Assembly (NCBI RefSeq): GCF_914767665.1
Contig: NC_059504.1
Span: forward strand, 34,875,720 to 34,939,719
From: Harmonia axyridis
Lineage: Eukaryota; Arthropoda; Insecta; Coleoptera; Coccinellidae
Direction: 5' to 3'
Length of the DNA: 64,000 nucleotides
The notes beneath the pieces are model-generated. The model did no database searches. It was not told the origin of the DNA and worked only from the letters and a program-made list of their open reading frames with translations. Positions 45,666 through 58,309 of the stretch are shown piece by piece. The first letter of the stretch is position 1; every line of letters begins with the position of its first letter. A program made the translations under genes and the position numbers.

Positions 45666-45964
45666 CATACAATAGTAATCATAATAGTAATATTTAGGTA
45701 TATTCAGAAATAGAATTTATTTAGTAATATATTACCAAAAATTAGTCGGGGGACCGTTTTATAATTTCTTTGTCGATTGTACACAGAATGGAGAAATATT
45801 AATTGATAATTCTCAGGGCTGAGAAAAGCATAATCAATATAATTCTATGTTATTTGCTGAAGTGGCGAACAAACTCAATTATAAAATCTATTAAAAAGTG
45901 TACTTTGATTTTCTAGCTCGCACAACTTCTGATTAAAAAAAATTAAAAAAAATGGCTCATGTTG

Positions 45965-46405
45965 ATGAGTAATGAGAGGTTTCATTTTGATATTAAAAAA
46001 TTGCACAAATATTTTAAGCGAAATCTATAGATGTTTATTTTATTGTAAAAAGAAAGGTACAATATCAACGAATAATGGTAAACGATATCAGCCAAATGGC
46101 CTCTACAGATAGAGAGCAGCAGCCTCATATCCTTTTTATGAAATTTTCCATGACCAATTAGTACATTTGCGGCTGAATCTCCTCGATAACTTCAAGATTA
46201 TATTTTTAAAGTTATGAATCGATACTGGAGCATTGGCATATACATCATATTTCGCATTGCTCCCCAAAAAAAAAGTCTGGGGAAGTTGAATCACAAGACA
46301 TATTTTACGTCATGCCGTAGTTTTTACTTGTCAAATGTCAAAATATAACAGTTTCAAAAGTGACAGCTGCACATAGAGCAAACTATTCCAAATGAAATCT
46401 CTTCG
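45965..46405 (-). mobile_element. mariner-like family M copy 4 (short)
   Basis: Inverted ends GAGAGGTTTCATTTTGAT and CAAATGAAATCTCTTC. The interior shares AAACGATATCAGCCAAATGG, ATTTGCGGCTGAATCTCCTC and the right-end AAAGTGACAGCTG phrase with 10114-11325. The transposase region is deleted. Confidence 0.8.
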
Positions 46406-46951
46406 TTCATTTTTAAAATAATAAATTGTTGTAACTATTCGATACTTGATTGTAATTTTTTGCTTTACACTATCACTATAGGTATCATATTCACGTTTCA
46501 CTACCAACAATTTGTTTTTATCCAGTAGTTTCCATTCAAATTATTTGAAAAGCGCATCCAGTCAAGGATTGCTTGGCTGATTTCAATCAGAAAAAGAAAG
46601 GGAATATTATATATTTGCAAGGTTTAGCATAATTCGATTTTGGCGCTTGCATCTTCGAAATGAAAAGTTCGAAGTTTGTTAAGTAACGCAAAACAAAACA
46701 CAGGTCGAAAATACATATGTTAGAGATATCGTGTAAGGGTTTAAAAAAAAAATCTCATCTTCCAACTGAGTTCTTACAATTTGATTGTGAAATTTCTTCA
46801 TTATATAGGTAAAATCCGAAAAATATATTGTACCTACTCCTTATCTATCCAATCTACATCCTACGCATGTGTGATTTAAGTTGAAATAAAATAAAAACAA
46901 CAAAACAGATGAGGAATATTTTTACTTATTTTCAATGTAGAAATATATTTT

Positions 46952-46983
46952 GTTTATTTTCACGTACGTACGTGAAAATAAAC
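46952..46983. repeat. 32-bp perfect palindrome upstream of fz
   Basis: The two 16-bp halves are exact reverse complements. The centre is CACGTACGTACGTG and the arms are T/A-rich (TTTATTTT and AAAATAAA). It lies about 450 bp before the fz ATG, in non-repetitive-looking sequence. It could be a binding site for a dimeric factor, a cruciform-forming site or a chance palindrome in AT-rich DNA. Confidence 0.85.
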
Positions 46984-47297
46984 CAAAGCGTTTACGTGTT
47001 TCCAACTCAAACATATTTTATCATTGGTACAGGCGACATGACCGCAAAAAAGAAATTCGTGTAATGTTAGTTGCATATCAGTTCTAAAACCTAACGAAAC
47101 GCTCAGGATTCAAAGCGTGACACGAGCACTGCCGATTACGCACGAAGGCATGAAAACAGATGAAATAAACCGGCATGCACGGCCGACTAGGGTTCGTGTG
47201 ATGCCTGCTCCCCCCTTCTCATCCACTCTTGTTATGCCGCTTCCATTTGAGAATAGGTTAACTTAACCAGTTTGTGAGAGTGAGATCAACAGTGACC

Positions 47298-47357
47298 ATG
47301 CGACGATTGTGTTCCTTCCCTTCGCGATACGGATACGATTTTGATACAAAAACATGA
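47298..47357 (+). other. upstream ORF in the presumed fz 5' leader
   Basis: An ATG at 47298 (GACCATGC) opens a 19-codon frame ending in TGA at 47355-47357, 76 bp before the fz start. A second minimal ATG-TAA follows at 47356-47361. If this region is in the mature leader, the uORF could dampen fz translation. Whether the leader is unspliced here is not known. Confidence 0.35.
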
Positions 47358-47433
47358 TGTAAACAGAAGCTCGTTAAAAGCAATAATGTAATAAGAACAA
47401 TATCAACAACAGTTTAAGAGAAAACTAGTCAAA

Positions 47434-48586
47434 ATGTTTCGTGTAACTTTTTGTTTATTTATGCTCATCAAAGTAGCTACCCAACAGAGTATTGCTACGG
47501 AGATTGATGACATCCTACCTCATCATGATAGATGCCAACCAATTACAGTTCCTTTCTGCAAGGATATACCCTATAATCAGACGATTCTTCCGAATATGTT
47601 AGGCCATACCACTCAAGAAGAAGCCGGTTTATTGGTTCACCAACTGTTTCCCTTGATGAAAATAAATTGTAGTATACATTTTCAGTTTTTTATGTGTTCA
47701 GTGTTCTTACCTGTGTGTACAATCTTAGATCACCCCTTGCCACCTTGCAGACCGTTATGCCTGGCGGTTAAACAAGGTTGTGAAGTTATCATGAATAAAT
47801 TCGGGTTCGAGTGGCCTCAGTATTTGGCTTGTGAACAATACCCAATGAATTCATCGAGTTCGAATCTGTGTGTCCCAGGAAATGTTAGTGAAACGATTCA
47901 TTACAACCAAGATATCGGTTTTGACGATATCGAAGTGACTAAACACAAAGCTCCGCATCGTGGTGGTAAGGGCAGAGGAAGAGACATAGGATTCGTATGT
48001 CCCGAACAATTCAAGGTTCCCGAGATTTTGGAATATTCATTCAAAGTGGGAGAACGGGTCGAGAAGAATTGCGGTGCGCCATGTAAAATGATGTTTTTCA
48101 GCGAGAACAAAAGGCAGTTCGCGAAAGTTTGGATAGGGATATGGGCGATCATATGTTCCGTCAGTTGTCTGTTTACGGTTTGCACTTTTTTGATCGACAA
48201 CGATAGGTTCAGGTATCCTGAACGTCCGATTATTTTCTTGTCGCTTTGTTACCTCATGGTGGCTATAGCGTACGTGATAGGTTTCCTGGCAGGTGATTCC
48301 ATAGCTTGTAGGGAGCCATTCCCGTCAAAACATGGTACAATCACAGTGAGCACCATCACTCAAGGGACCAAATACGAACTGTGTACCATACTGTTTATGG
48401 TTTTGTATTTTTTCACCATGTCCTCGAGTATATGGTGGGTGGTTCTGACACTCACTTGGTTCTTGGCTGCTGGTTTGAAATGGGGCCATGAGGCTATCGA
48501 AGCAAATTCCCAGTACTTTCATCTAGCTGCGTGGGCTATACCAGCCATCAAGACGATTGCCATATTAGCTATGGGCAAGGTAGATG
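47434..48586 (+). CDS. fz: frizzled, first coding exon (signal peptide, CRD, TM1 to about TM4)
   Basis: Seven-pass Wnt receptor acting through Dishevelled in canonical and planar polarity signalling at the plasma membrane. Start ATG 47434 has a good context (CAAAATG) and is followed by a hydrophobic signal peptide (residues 1-18). The cysteine-rich domain spans residues 34-146 with all ten cysteines and the conserved N-glycosylation site NQT. GHTTQEEAGLLVHQLFPL is of Frizzled-1 class. After a linker and the PEIL...C..PC segment come TM1 (about 231-253), TM2 (264-285), TM3 (from about 315, SSIWWVVLTLTWFLAAGLKW) and a hydrophobic run at 364-384 ending MGKVD. The exon stops at GTAAGT (48587), phase 1 out. 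The following family block (GVCFVG...), TM5-7 and the KTxxxW motif are absent from the window, so the remaining exons must lie beyond 64000. No disruption is seen. Exact paralogue (fz versus fz2) is inferred from CRD similarity. Confidence 0.95.
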
Positions 48587-48772
48587 GTAAGTGTTATGAT
48601 TGTGTTTCCTGATATTACATCAGGTTGTAGATAGAGACTTATTGACTTAATTCCAATTCAACAGTTGGTTACTTGAAGGTCGAACCCTCAAAAAGTTATT
48701 TGGGTTAGTGTCGGTGTTACACAGAAATGGAATAACACTTAAAATATCTAAATGAAGCCATCCCAAAATGAA

Positions 48773-49823
48773 TATATCGGGTGTCCCAAGGTGAGTGGCC
48801 TATTAGATTATTATGGAAACTATTGATGGAAAAGATTTCAAATTTTGTGGATAGATATTTGGCCATGTTAGGTACATTTTTAAAATAATTTCACATTTCC
48901 AGTGTTGCCGGATGTACGACAATTTGGCAACAACTTTGTTATTTTAAATGGGACATCCGGTATTTCTATTTTTTTTATGATACTCCATAAAATATTAAAT
49001 CTATTCACTCTTACTTTTCCATCCCTATCTTCAACGGTTTTTGAGTTATTAATTATTTTTCGAAATTTTAGATCAAATTGGCGTATTACGAAAATGACTC
49101 TAGTTCGCTCAATATTTGAGATTTAAGTCAGAAATTTTGCAAGTCGTTAGATATTGATCTGATCTGTGTCACTGCTTCTGAATTATGGTTGTCAATAATA
49201 CAGGACGGACCAAAAAAAATCATCATTTTCCAAGTTACAAAATAGTAAAAAGTCTGTGTAAGTGAATAGAAAAATTGTAGAATTTGTTGTACTGATTCCA
49301 AAAATTGAAAAATATACTAGGTGTCTAATTTGAAAAAATAGACTTTTTTACAATTTTGTAACTTGGCAGATGATGATTTTTTTTGGTCCGTCCTGTATTA
49401 TTGACAACCATAATTCAAAAGCAGTGACACAGATCAGATCAATATCTAACGACTCGCAAAATTTCTGACTTAAATCTCAAATATTGAGCGAACTAGAGTC
49501 ATTTTCGTAATACGCCAATTTGATCTAAAATTTCGAAAAATAATTAATAACTTAAAAACCATTTAAGATAGGGATGGAAAAGTAAGAGTGAATAGATTTA
49601 ATATTTTATGGAGTATCATAAAAAAAATAGAAATACCGGATGTCCCATTCAAAATAACAAAGTTGTTGCCAAATTGTCGTACATCCGGCAACACTGGAAA
49701 TGTGAAATTATTTTAAAAATGTACCTTAACTGGCCAAATATCTATCCACAAAATTTGAAATCTTTATCATCAATAGTTTCCATAATAATCTAATAGGCCA
49801 CTCACCTTGGGACACCCGATATA
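48773..49823. mobile_element. near-perfect inverted repeat, arms about 483 bp, in fz intron
   Basis: The left arm 48773-49255 and right arm 49340-49823 are reverse complements at an estimated 96-98%, separated by 84 bp. The outer ends are TATATCGGGTGTCCCAAGG and its complement. Examples of pairing are GGACATCCGGTATTTCTATT against AATAGAAATACCGGATGTCC and CAATAATACAGGACGGACC against GGTCCGTCCTGTATTATTG. There is no coding content. The TA-flanked ends and a GGCCTATTAG phrase shared with 20120-21010 suggest a foldback Tc1/mariner MITE. Confidence 0.95.
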
Positions 49824-49829
49824 ACATTA

Positions 49830-52800
49830 CATAACCTCTACTAACATAACAATCACCTCACACAATGAATAAAATATCACAATGCTGAAGAAACCTACAA
49901 CAAATAAATATTAACCACTACTCAATCGAAAGCATTTGAATATGTCCGAATTGAATGTTCGATGATTTCGAATATAGCCTACGTCAGAATTGAGATGGAT
50001 ACATGATTAGATAACCTTACCCTGAAGTATCAACCAATTGCAGATTTGCAGCTTGGAAACAAGTTTCTACAAAATTATAATTCCACTAGTATTCGTATCA
50101 ACGAACATAGTATTGATACTGATAAAATGTATCCTTTCAAAGAACTTATAGATGATCTTCACGAAGAACATTTCCCGAAAATAAAGAACAAATTCGTTTA
50201 ACCAGCGAAATTCACTAACATTCTATAGGTACCTAGGTATTTTATGTTGAAGTGAAAATCACGAGGAAAATTATCAATGTTACATAGGTACAACTGCTAT
50301 GCTATTAAAGTTGAGACTATAAACTCTGTTAAGTTTATCAAAATACTCCTGAAAACATACCTACTTATTGATTTGCAATAAATAATCATTTCCATAAGAT
50401 GGTAGATCGAGTGGTAGATGTTATGAAAAATACCTAATTTTACCGAAAAAAATTAATGTTGCAATGTTGCTCAGGTACTTAATATAATTTTGAGAATAGA
50501 AAACAGAAATAATTTATCGTATCAATATAAATTGAAGTTCATATAGACAAATCTTCATTTAACAGAGTATTCCTTTTAACTTCCTCCTAGTATTTCCAAG
50601 TCCAATTTAAACATTGCATTCCGTCGAAAAGTGTCGGAATATCACTTTTCAGCCTTGTAGACCTCGTGTAAGATAAAGAATAACACGAAATCATGGTCAG
50701 GTAATTTTTCCCACCTGTTGATAATAAGGGTCCAACGTAATCTGATTCTCCTAAACCCCGAAAAATAAAGACGTAAAGATATTCACAAACGGAACCGCTT
50801 TTGAAATATGCCGTTTCCATTTGGGCAGGTTATAGTAAGATTTTTTTTACCTACTCCTTCGAAATGAATAGTCTCCGACTGAAGGTTGTGAGCTAACAAA
50901 ATCCAAGGAAGGTCCAAGATATCCTGTTTTCTTCTGAACAAAACATAAATGGAAGGGTACATTTTGAAGGACTCGTCCTATTTCGTTTATTAAACTCAAC
51001 CATAAAAGTCTATATAATTACAAAAATGAAAAAAGTTGTGTTACGTTAATTCACGAGGAGATTTATCATTATGAAAGCTATTAGACAAAAATATTCCGTA
51101 CTGTTTGTCTCTCGATTTGTCCACATAAATTCATTGCGAATTATTGAGTGGAAGAATTTAATTTATTGTCACCATACCTTTAAAGGTTTTTGCGTGATTA
51201 TTTTCATGGATGAAGCTATAAGATTTATTCCGAAAATAATCCCGAACAATTATGTTATAAACATGTGGATACATAAGTATACTGATTTATATTTATTTTT
51301 AATTCGTATATTATCCAAAACTGAACAAAAAAAAGTGAAGTTTCGAAATTTTAATATTTTTGAGATAGATATGAAGTTGTACATGTTTTTGAAACATTTA
51401 TTTAAAAACATGCAGAGAATATGTGTATTATGTTAAGAATGTTTCAGTTGATGATAAATACAAATCAATATTATATTATGTATTATTAATACCAAGTGTA
51501 CAATGGATAAGGGCCAACAAAATTTGTCCAAACGATTAGGATCGAGAATGCATAGACTAATTCAATTATTCATATCTAAACCCCAACTCCTAACTTGATA
51601 TTTTCACGTTAAACTGAAAAATTGACCAAATACATAATCAGAAATGTCTGAAAAAAATTCCATCCCAATAATCGGAATACATATACTCAAGGACGTACGC
51701 TCGGACGTACCTGAAAAATATGATGCCCCATCAATATTTCCGCATGTGCAAAAAATCCAATGCACAATAATATGAAATTAAAAAATACCGAGAAAAATTC
51801 AATACTCGTTCATTCAATCATAATTGTTATTAGATTCTATTAGATTAAAGAGATTTATTCTCTAGAAATATACTAGTTATTTTTTTATATCAAAATTAAA
51901 TCTCTTATTGTAAAACTCATTGTATATTTATGTACAGTTTTGTGGTCTCTAAGGGCGCAATAGGCTCTTTAAATGACTAGCACTCAAATGTTCCTGATGC
52001 TTAGTACCTAGTGCTTCTCTCGAATTTTCATATTATCCACAATTTTTGTATGAAAAAATTAAAAGGCCTAAATAAATATATAATAATTAAATGCGAAGAA
52101 TGAACTTCCTCCACGTGATTTTCGTTTCTTTCACCGAAATTCCGTGAAACATCTTCTCGAATATTTTAATTCATTAACCTTTAGATACGGGTTTCGAGTA
52201 TAATATGAAAAACTGGCACATTGTAGGCTGAGAAGTGCGCTATCAATCATCAGCCTAACTTTGATCAATATTCAACATATGACCAGTGCGGATGAGATAC
52301 CAAAATCATCAAAACACCAGACTTGGGAGATCTTATTTATTTATCTCCGATTTCCATATGCCGACAGCATCCGCATTAGCCAAATTACCCAATTTATTCA
52401 CGAAGTGCGGATTCGCAACAATCACTGAAACCAGTATACACTTAACGAATACCGATTAAAAACAAATTGGCTTCTAATTTGCATAGGCCACTCCGATTGA
52501 TATCTGCCAGATCGCTCAATCTAGCTCTAATCTTCTAAAATTCCTTACAGATTCATTTCCCCTGATCAGTGGTTACAATTGACTATTTCCTCATCATATC
52601 TCCTCAATAATTTTCTCGTTGATGATGCGAAAATTGCCAGATTGGTGAGATTATTCAATAAAACGCTCCAACAGGATCTCGCTCTTCGAGAAAGATCATG
52701 ACCATTGCTTCATTAAAAAGCTGAGGAGTCGTAAATTTTTATGGATAACTGAACCTTGTTATGATCAATCAAGCACTGACGATAATTAGTGAGACTCACA

Positions 52801-55800
52801 GGTTGTAATATAATTTGATTGTTCGAAAAGAGCCACCATTTCCATTGTCATCGTTTATGACAGTGTCAACGTTTACAGTTGACAATTCGAAAGTTCATTC
52901 TCGCAAGTCACCATTTATTCACACTGCTGTGAGAATTGCTTTTTTTATTAGGGTCAGCTCTCTTCCTCATTGCTGTCATTATCTATCATTTTATTTGCAT
53001 GTTACACGAACATGGATTTCATTTGTTTTAATGAACAATAATAGATGATTAATCATTGGAGTACTCGAATAATTACATCTAGCTGTCTGAGCATATCTCC
53101 ATAGGTATTGAGGCAACGTTGCCGATTTTGCACAGAGCTTAATTACTTCCATAACACTTCGGTTCTTTGATGTTAATATTTTAAGCTTGTCCCAACCTCG
53201 GTCCCAACTCTTTCCAGCAGATGGGGCGTTGCAAAATTCACGAAAGCTTTTTTACTTTACTGACAACTCATCAAAAACAATCTTGAAATTTTATTTGGAA
53301 CGATTAGGATGTACATTTGTTAGTTTGCCAATAAGCGCTTCGACATATTATAACTTTGAAACTAATAGATAGATTTAATCTCGGATTTAATACTAATAGA
53401 TTATGGACTCTTAGTCCGTGATTTCTTGTTTTATCTCTTCGTAATTAAATTGTTAAGTTCAATCATGTATGCGTTGTTTCATATGCTATTTAAAATGAAT
53501 TGGTACTTGTCCGTATCCATTCTGGAGCCCTATGAAAATAATCTTCTGATGAATCCATCTCATTACAACTCTTTCGATTTCTCCACTTGTTTAAGATGGT
53601 GAAACATCGAAATTGGCCCACCCTATACAGATAGAAAGACAGACAAAAATAAAAAAATGTGTGTGCTTTATCTCTTTTCTTATAGTCCACGTTAATTTTT
53701 TCATGGATTCATAAAATAAAAGACACGTCTGTTTCGACTGCTTTATTATATGTATAGACAATACAATTACATGGTTCAATTCAATACAGCAATATCATTG
53801 AAGCATAAAAAGTTTAATTAAATGGTTTCCAGATATGGAATTTTAAATTAAATTTCTTCATTGTCGCCCCTATAACCACTATCAGCCGTTGTCCAGGTTT
53901 TTCTCAGAAGCTTATATTAATGAATTTTTAATTTTTCCTCTATTTTTTTTATCATTCGTTCTACCAACTTGAAAAATGGTTAATATTATGACCCTCTGCA
54001 AGGGTTATTTCCATAATCGTTTTTCAAGGAACTAGAAATACTCTTAGAGAAGAAAATGGTAAAAAATAGGAGGGAAATCTTGAAATTCCTTAATTCCAAA
54101 CCGTTTTGGATTTTTTTCTTCAATATTTTTTCCACTGTGAAAATTTGGAAAAAATCCAAAACAAGTTCGAATGATGAAAGCGTAGGAATTATACCTCGCA
54201 TTTTACCTATTTTATCGGATAATTAATGTCACGTAATGATAAATTCAAAACAAAAATGGTATATTTAACATTAATTGGTAACATTTGAAGCAAATAGCCG
54301 GATCATTACAAACTACCTTACATAAAAACAAAGGTAATCCAAATTCGATTGTTGAGAACATTACCATCTTATTCCATAAAGACATTATCAAAAACAGTTA
54401 TGAAAACTTTCGATTATAGCCCTTGTCATAAAACACATATTCACTAACTCAGTTCCACACCACATGGGTAATAAATACATCAACTTCTGAAATCATTAAA
54501 TAAATTGATATGTAAATGAGCCGGCTAGATTCGAAGATAATTTCACACTTCTCAAATGGAAATAATTGATTTGTTTGTCGAGACACTATATCCTATTCCG
54601 TTATGTTGAGTACAGAATTTAATTTTTATTAGAACGACCACAAATATACTTCATTAAATGTTGCACCAACATATTTTTAATCTTGTTAACTGTAACCGAG
54701 ACTATAACTGATACCTAAAAAAAGTTCGAAACCGATGTGTCAGTGCATTTTATGAATTCATTTGAAGTAATTATCGTGAACCATTAGAAAAGAGTAAGAG
54801 TACACCTCGGAGTACACGAAAATACAAATTTTTGTCTGTACACGCCAATCTCTGAAATATTATTGCAATTTTCAGAGTTGGATGATTGAGATCAACTTCG
54901 AGCAGCATTTAGACTTTTTTCTTTGAAAACTGATGAAAATTATGGAATGAGGATAACACTAACATGCAAACAGGTGTTTTCGAGGGTGTTTTAGAGCTCT
55001 CCTTGTAATTTTTATAAAGTATGGAATGTATGGAATTCTAAAATCGATTGAAAAAAACGTCCATTTTGCCGTTCCCATTCCTATATTGTCCTTCATCCAT
55101 AGTTCTCAATGGATTATAAAAACTATCCACATAAATTTCAGTATAAAAATCGATTGCTAATGCTATATCCTATTGACCCTTCTAGTTCATAATAACATGA
55201 TCCATGATTTTTGAAAGCAAAAATTAATGAAGAAAACAGATTTTTTTTTAACTTAATTTATCGGGAATTGAACGACACAATTATTAAACGTAAAATGTTT
55301 ATTGTTATGATGATGCTTGATACAATTTTTGTCAGTTAAAAATACATAATCTTTTCTTTATTTAATATTTTTGTATTATTTACGTGTTTCGAGATAGTTT
55401 TCGTTGTAAGGGAGAATAATAAACCCTAATGTAAATTTTACATTGTTCTTGGGCGCTCGTTCGTGTCATTTTTTAATTATACATATTCTTAGAAGTAAAT
55501 TGAAAACATTTCAGGAGATGTTCAATATCACGAACGATTTCAATGATTCATGATTGAAAATTAACCAACAAGAAGCCGACGTAACTGTTGAGAACATATA
55601 TCATAGACTCGTATAAAAAGAAGAACTCTGCTCATGCTCATGCCAAAACGTTGTGCTATGAACGCTGGAGGCTGCCCTGAAACCAGTTTGGAATTTATTT
55701 AGAGCTACCAAGCTTTGATACGCGACAAAGGCATATTATCATTTCCAGATAGAAATCAGTCTGTAATTTACATATCTGCTAGGTTTCTGTTTACACTAGA

Positions 55801-56090
55801 TGCTGGGAAATGCAACTCGCTCGAGAGACGTCCCAAGATTACATGTGTGATTACAACCGATTCAATATTGAATGAAGCGTATCTTCGATCTATTCCTTTG
55901 AACATTTTGCGAAAGTTTGGAAATCTGTTATCCGTACAAATATAGATTATGATATGGAATATAGACTGATGGAAATAGATAACCGAATGAAAATTCGCAA
56001 AAAACAGTGACTTGGCTGCAGGAGGTTTCGAGCAGTGGCGTACCGGGAACCGAGGAACACAGCGGATTTTTTTAAAATTTTTCTTCATAT
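49830..56090. other. fz intron, largely featureless
   Basis: AT-rich intronic sequence. The open frames (for example 51071-51436, 53490-53779, 55768-56088) have AT-driven composition, no domain and no suitable splice context for the missing fz exons. Around 53605-53635 GGGTGGGCCAATTT (inverted) resembles a lone MITE end. A somewhat less AT-rich, repeat-free patch lies at about 52180-52700. Confidence 0.45.
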
Positions 56091-56099
56091 GTTTATTTG

Positions 56100-57080
56100 A
56101 AGGTTAATCATTCAGTAATATGGATCATTTATACACTGCTGAACGTGTGAAAACTTACTACAAAAATAATGATTCTGTAGTCACTACCTTTCGTATATTA
56201 CGGTCAGATTATAGTCGAAAAAATCGTCCATCTGAGCATATAACTGATGAAACAGTGAAAAAATTCGAAGATACTGTATCTGTTATGGTTGTCTTAAGGC
56301 CCATACATCATCAAAATGCACGCTCCTCTTAAAATATTGCTGCTGTAAATGAAAGTGAGGAAAAAAATCCAAATTTATCCATTCCACGGAGCGCACAACA
56401 TTTGGGCCTCTCTTACGGCGTATTTTCGGCTGGATTTGCTCTCCATCCTGATTGAGTTGACATTAAAACCAAAGTCAGCTGAACATGGAATGTGTAAAAC
56501 ATATGCCAATTGGGAGCTTCGTACAACAACGTTTGGATGACGATTTTTCGCATCGCATTTTCTTCAGCGACAAAGCACATTTTTTACTCGGTGGCTATGT
56601 AAACAAGCAAAATTGTGGCCTATTCGGCAATGAATATCCTCATGTAATTGCTGAGAGTCCATATCACATTTAGAAAAAGATACTGTTTGGTTTGCAATTT
56701 GGTCTGATGGAGTGATTTGCCTTTAGTTCTTAGTTCTTTGAAAATGAAGATACCGTTACGTCTGAAATTAATTAGGATTGAAAGAGATGTGCCTCCAGCA
56801 TGATGATGCTACAAGTCACACAACACGACCCGTTTTGGCTTTATTGCAAGAAAAAATCCCACAAAGCGTAATTTCTTGTTCCAGAGGTGTGAATTGGCCA
56901 CCAAAATCTTTGATTTATAGGCCTTATAGCATTTGATTTTTTTTGTTGTGGGGTAAGGATCATGTTTATGCCGATAATCCTCAGATTGTTGACGAGCTGA
57001 AAAACAACATCCGTCAAGTATGGGCCGAAATGTGCCTTCGAGTCATCGAAAATTACCTCTCAAGGATATAGTCCTTTAAG
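56100..57080 (+). pseudogene. mariner-type transposase pseudogene related to 28414-29358
   Basis: It opens MDHLYTAERVKTYYKNNDSV (56120), the DUF4817-type N-terminus, and continues through SIPRSAQHLGLSYG, FSDKAHFLLGGYVNKQNCGL (first catalytic Asp) and, in shifted frames, CELATKIFDL and a YADNPQIVDELKNNIRQVWA-like C-terminal part to about 57060. At least five frame breaks are present. Unlike 28414-29358 the middle of the gene is retained, so this copy is longer but older. The inner terminal repeats are not resolved. Confidence 0.82.
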
Positions 57081-57084
57081 AAAC

Positions 57085-58300
57085 CTCGAGAAGAATATTT
57101 AAATGATTTTGTATAATGGCAAGATCCAAGCATTATATTGAAATGAAAATTTGATCGATAATATAAATGGAAGTATATTTCATTTATGTTTTTTCTCTGA
57201 AAATTCCAAATCTTATGGAAAATAATACACAGCAATTGAAAATTCACTCCGAGATTTCTCATTTCAAAATTTACATTAATCAAAAAACAATAAGGTTCAC
57301 AAAACAATAGTCAACATCACGTGGCTCCTCCAGAGATTAACAGACTCAACATACCTCCATGAATGTTGTCGCTTGTAAAAAATTAAAAACATGTGAATTC
57401 ATTACAGTGTTTTTTTGTCGTGAAATCTATCCAACCATGAAAAATTTCAATGCGTCCAGACCTCTGAGAAGTCCTGCTTTGACAAGCCGACAAGTTTTAT
57501 CCTCTCTCTTATCAGATTACCTCTCAAATTACTACTGATTTTATCACAGAGTATCAATAGCATAATTCTTCTCTGTGCGGACCAGCTGACCTTCAGGCCT
57601 TGTTCTGTTCTGTATCTCGTAGACGGTGGATCATTAAATCGTGTAAAATTAAAAGACTCAATGACCCTAAATGATACATTTCGACCTGATTGCGGTGCCA
57701 TAATCATTTTACGTTATGACGAATAATTTGTTCCAACTTGATGCCCATATCTTGTAAAGATTGTAACTCGTGTGAAGTTGTTCTAGGCTAGGGGGGTACA
57801 GTAGCCACTTTCCTGTGAGAATGGCCTAAAAATGTTCAGTAATGGTTCGTTTTAACATCACGTTCTACTTATAAAGGGAACCCGAGCTTCGATTTTAATT
57901 AAAATAAGTTGTTGAACGACCTGTATCGGGTTTTTTAATATTATTCTATTACATTATGTATGATATACCTGGTAACCAGATACGTGGGGTAACTAATGGG
58001 TAAATATTAAAAATTATTACAAAAAAGTTGTACTCTATAATTCAGCAAAATAATCATCAAAACCCTCAATGATGCTGAATTGACAATAATTTTGGTTCAC
58101 TATTTTCAATAAGGTGTTCAAGATAAAATATTTTCTAAATGTCAGAAAAAAGAATTGATCATGTTGAGTTATCTTATTATTGGCGCCAAGCTATATTACG
58201 GATAAATGCTCAAATTTTTATTTCAATACACTATCATTAGGCTCCTTTAAAGTTGTATGTTTGGAAATATACAAGGTGTATCAAAAGAGTGTGAATGACC
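57085..58300. other. fz intron, nothing recognised
   Basis: No coding signal or repeat partner found by reading. Confidence 0.4.
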
Positions 58301-58309
58301 AAACATATG

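Larger units (their letters stand above)
46410..47433 (+). promoter_or_regulatory. fz upstream region and presumed 5' leader
   Basis: No mobile element was recognised. From about 47000 the sequence becomes richer in CpG than the rest of the window, as expected of a promoter and leader. No clear TATA box or initiator can be assigned. It contains the 32-bp palindrome (46952-46983) and two upstream ATGs (47298, 47356). Confidence 0.4.

Noticed and set aside
51071..51436. 121-codon open frame as a gene
   Set aside because: Composition is AT-driven, with no domain, no splice context and no similarity I recognise. It is located in the fz intron.
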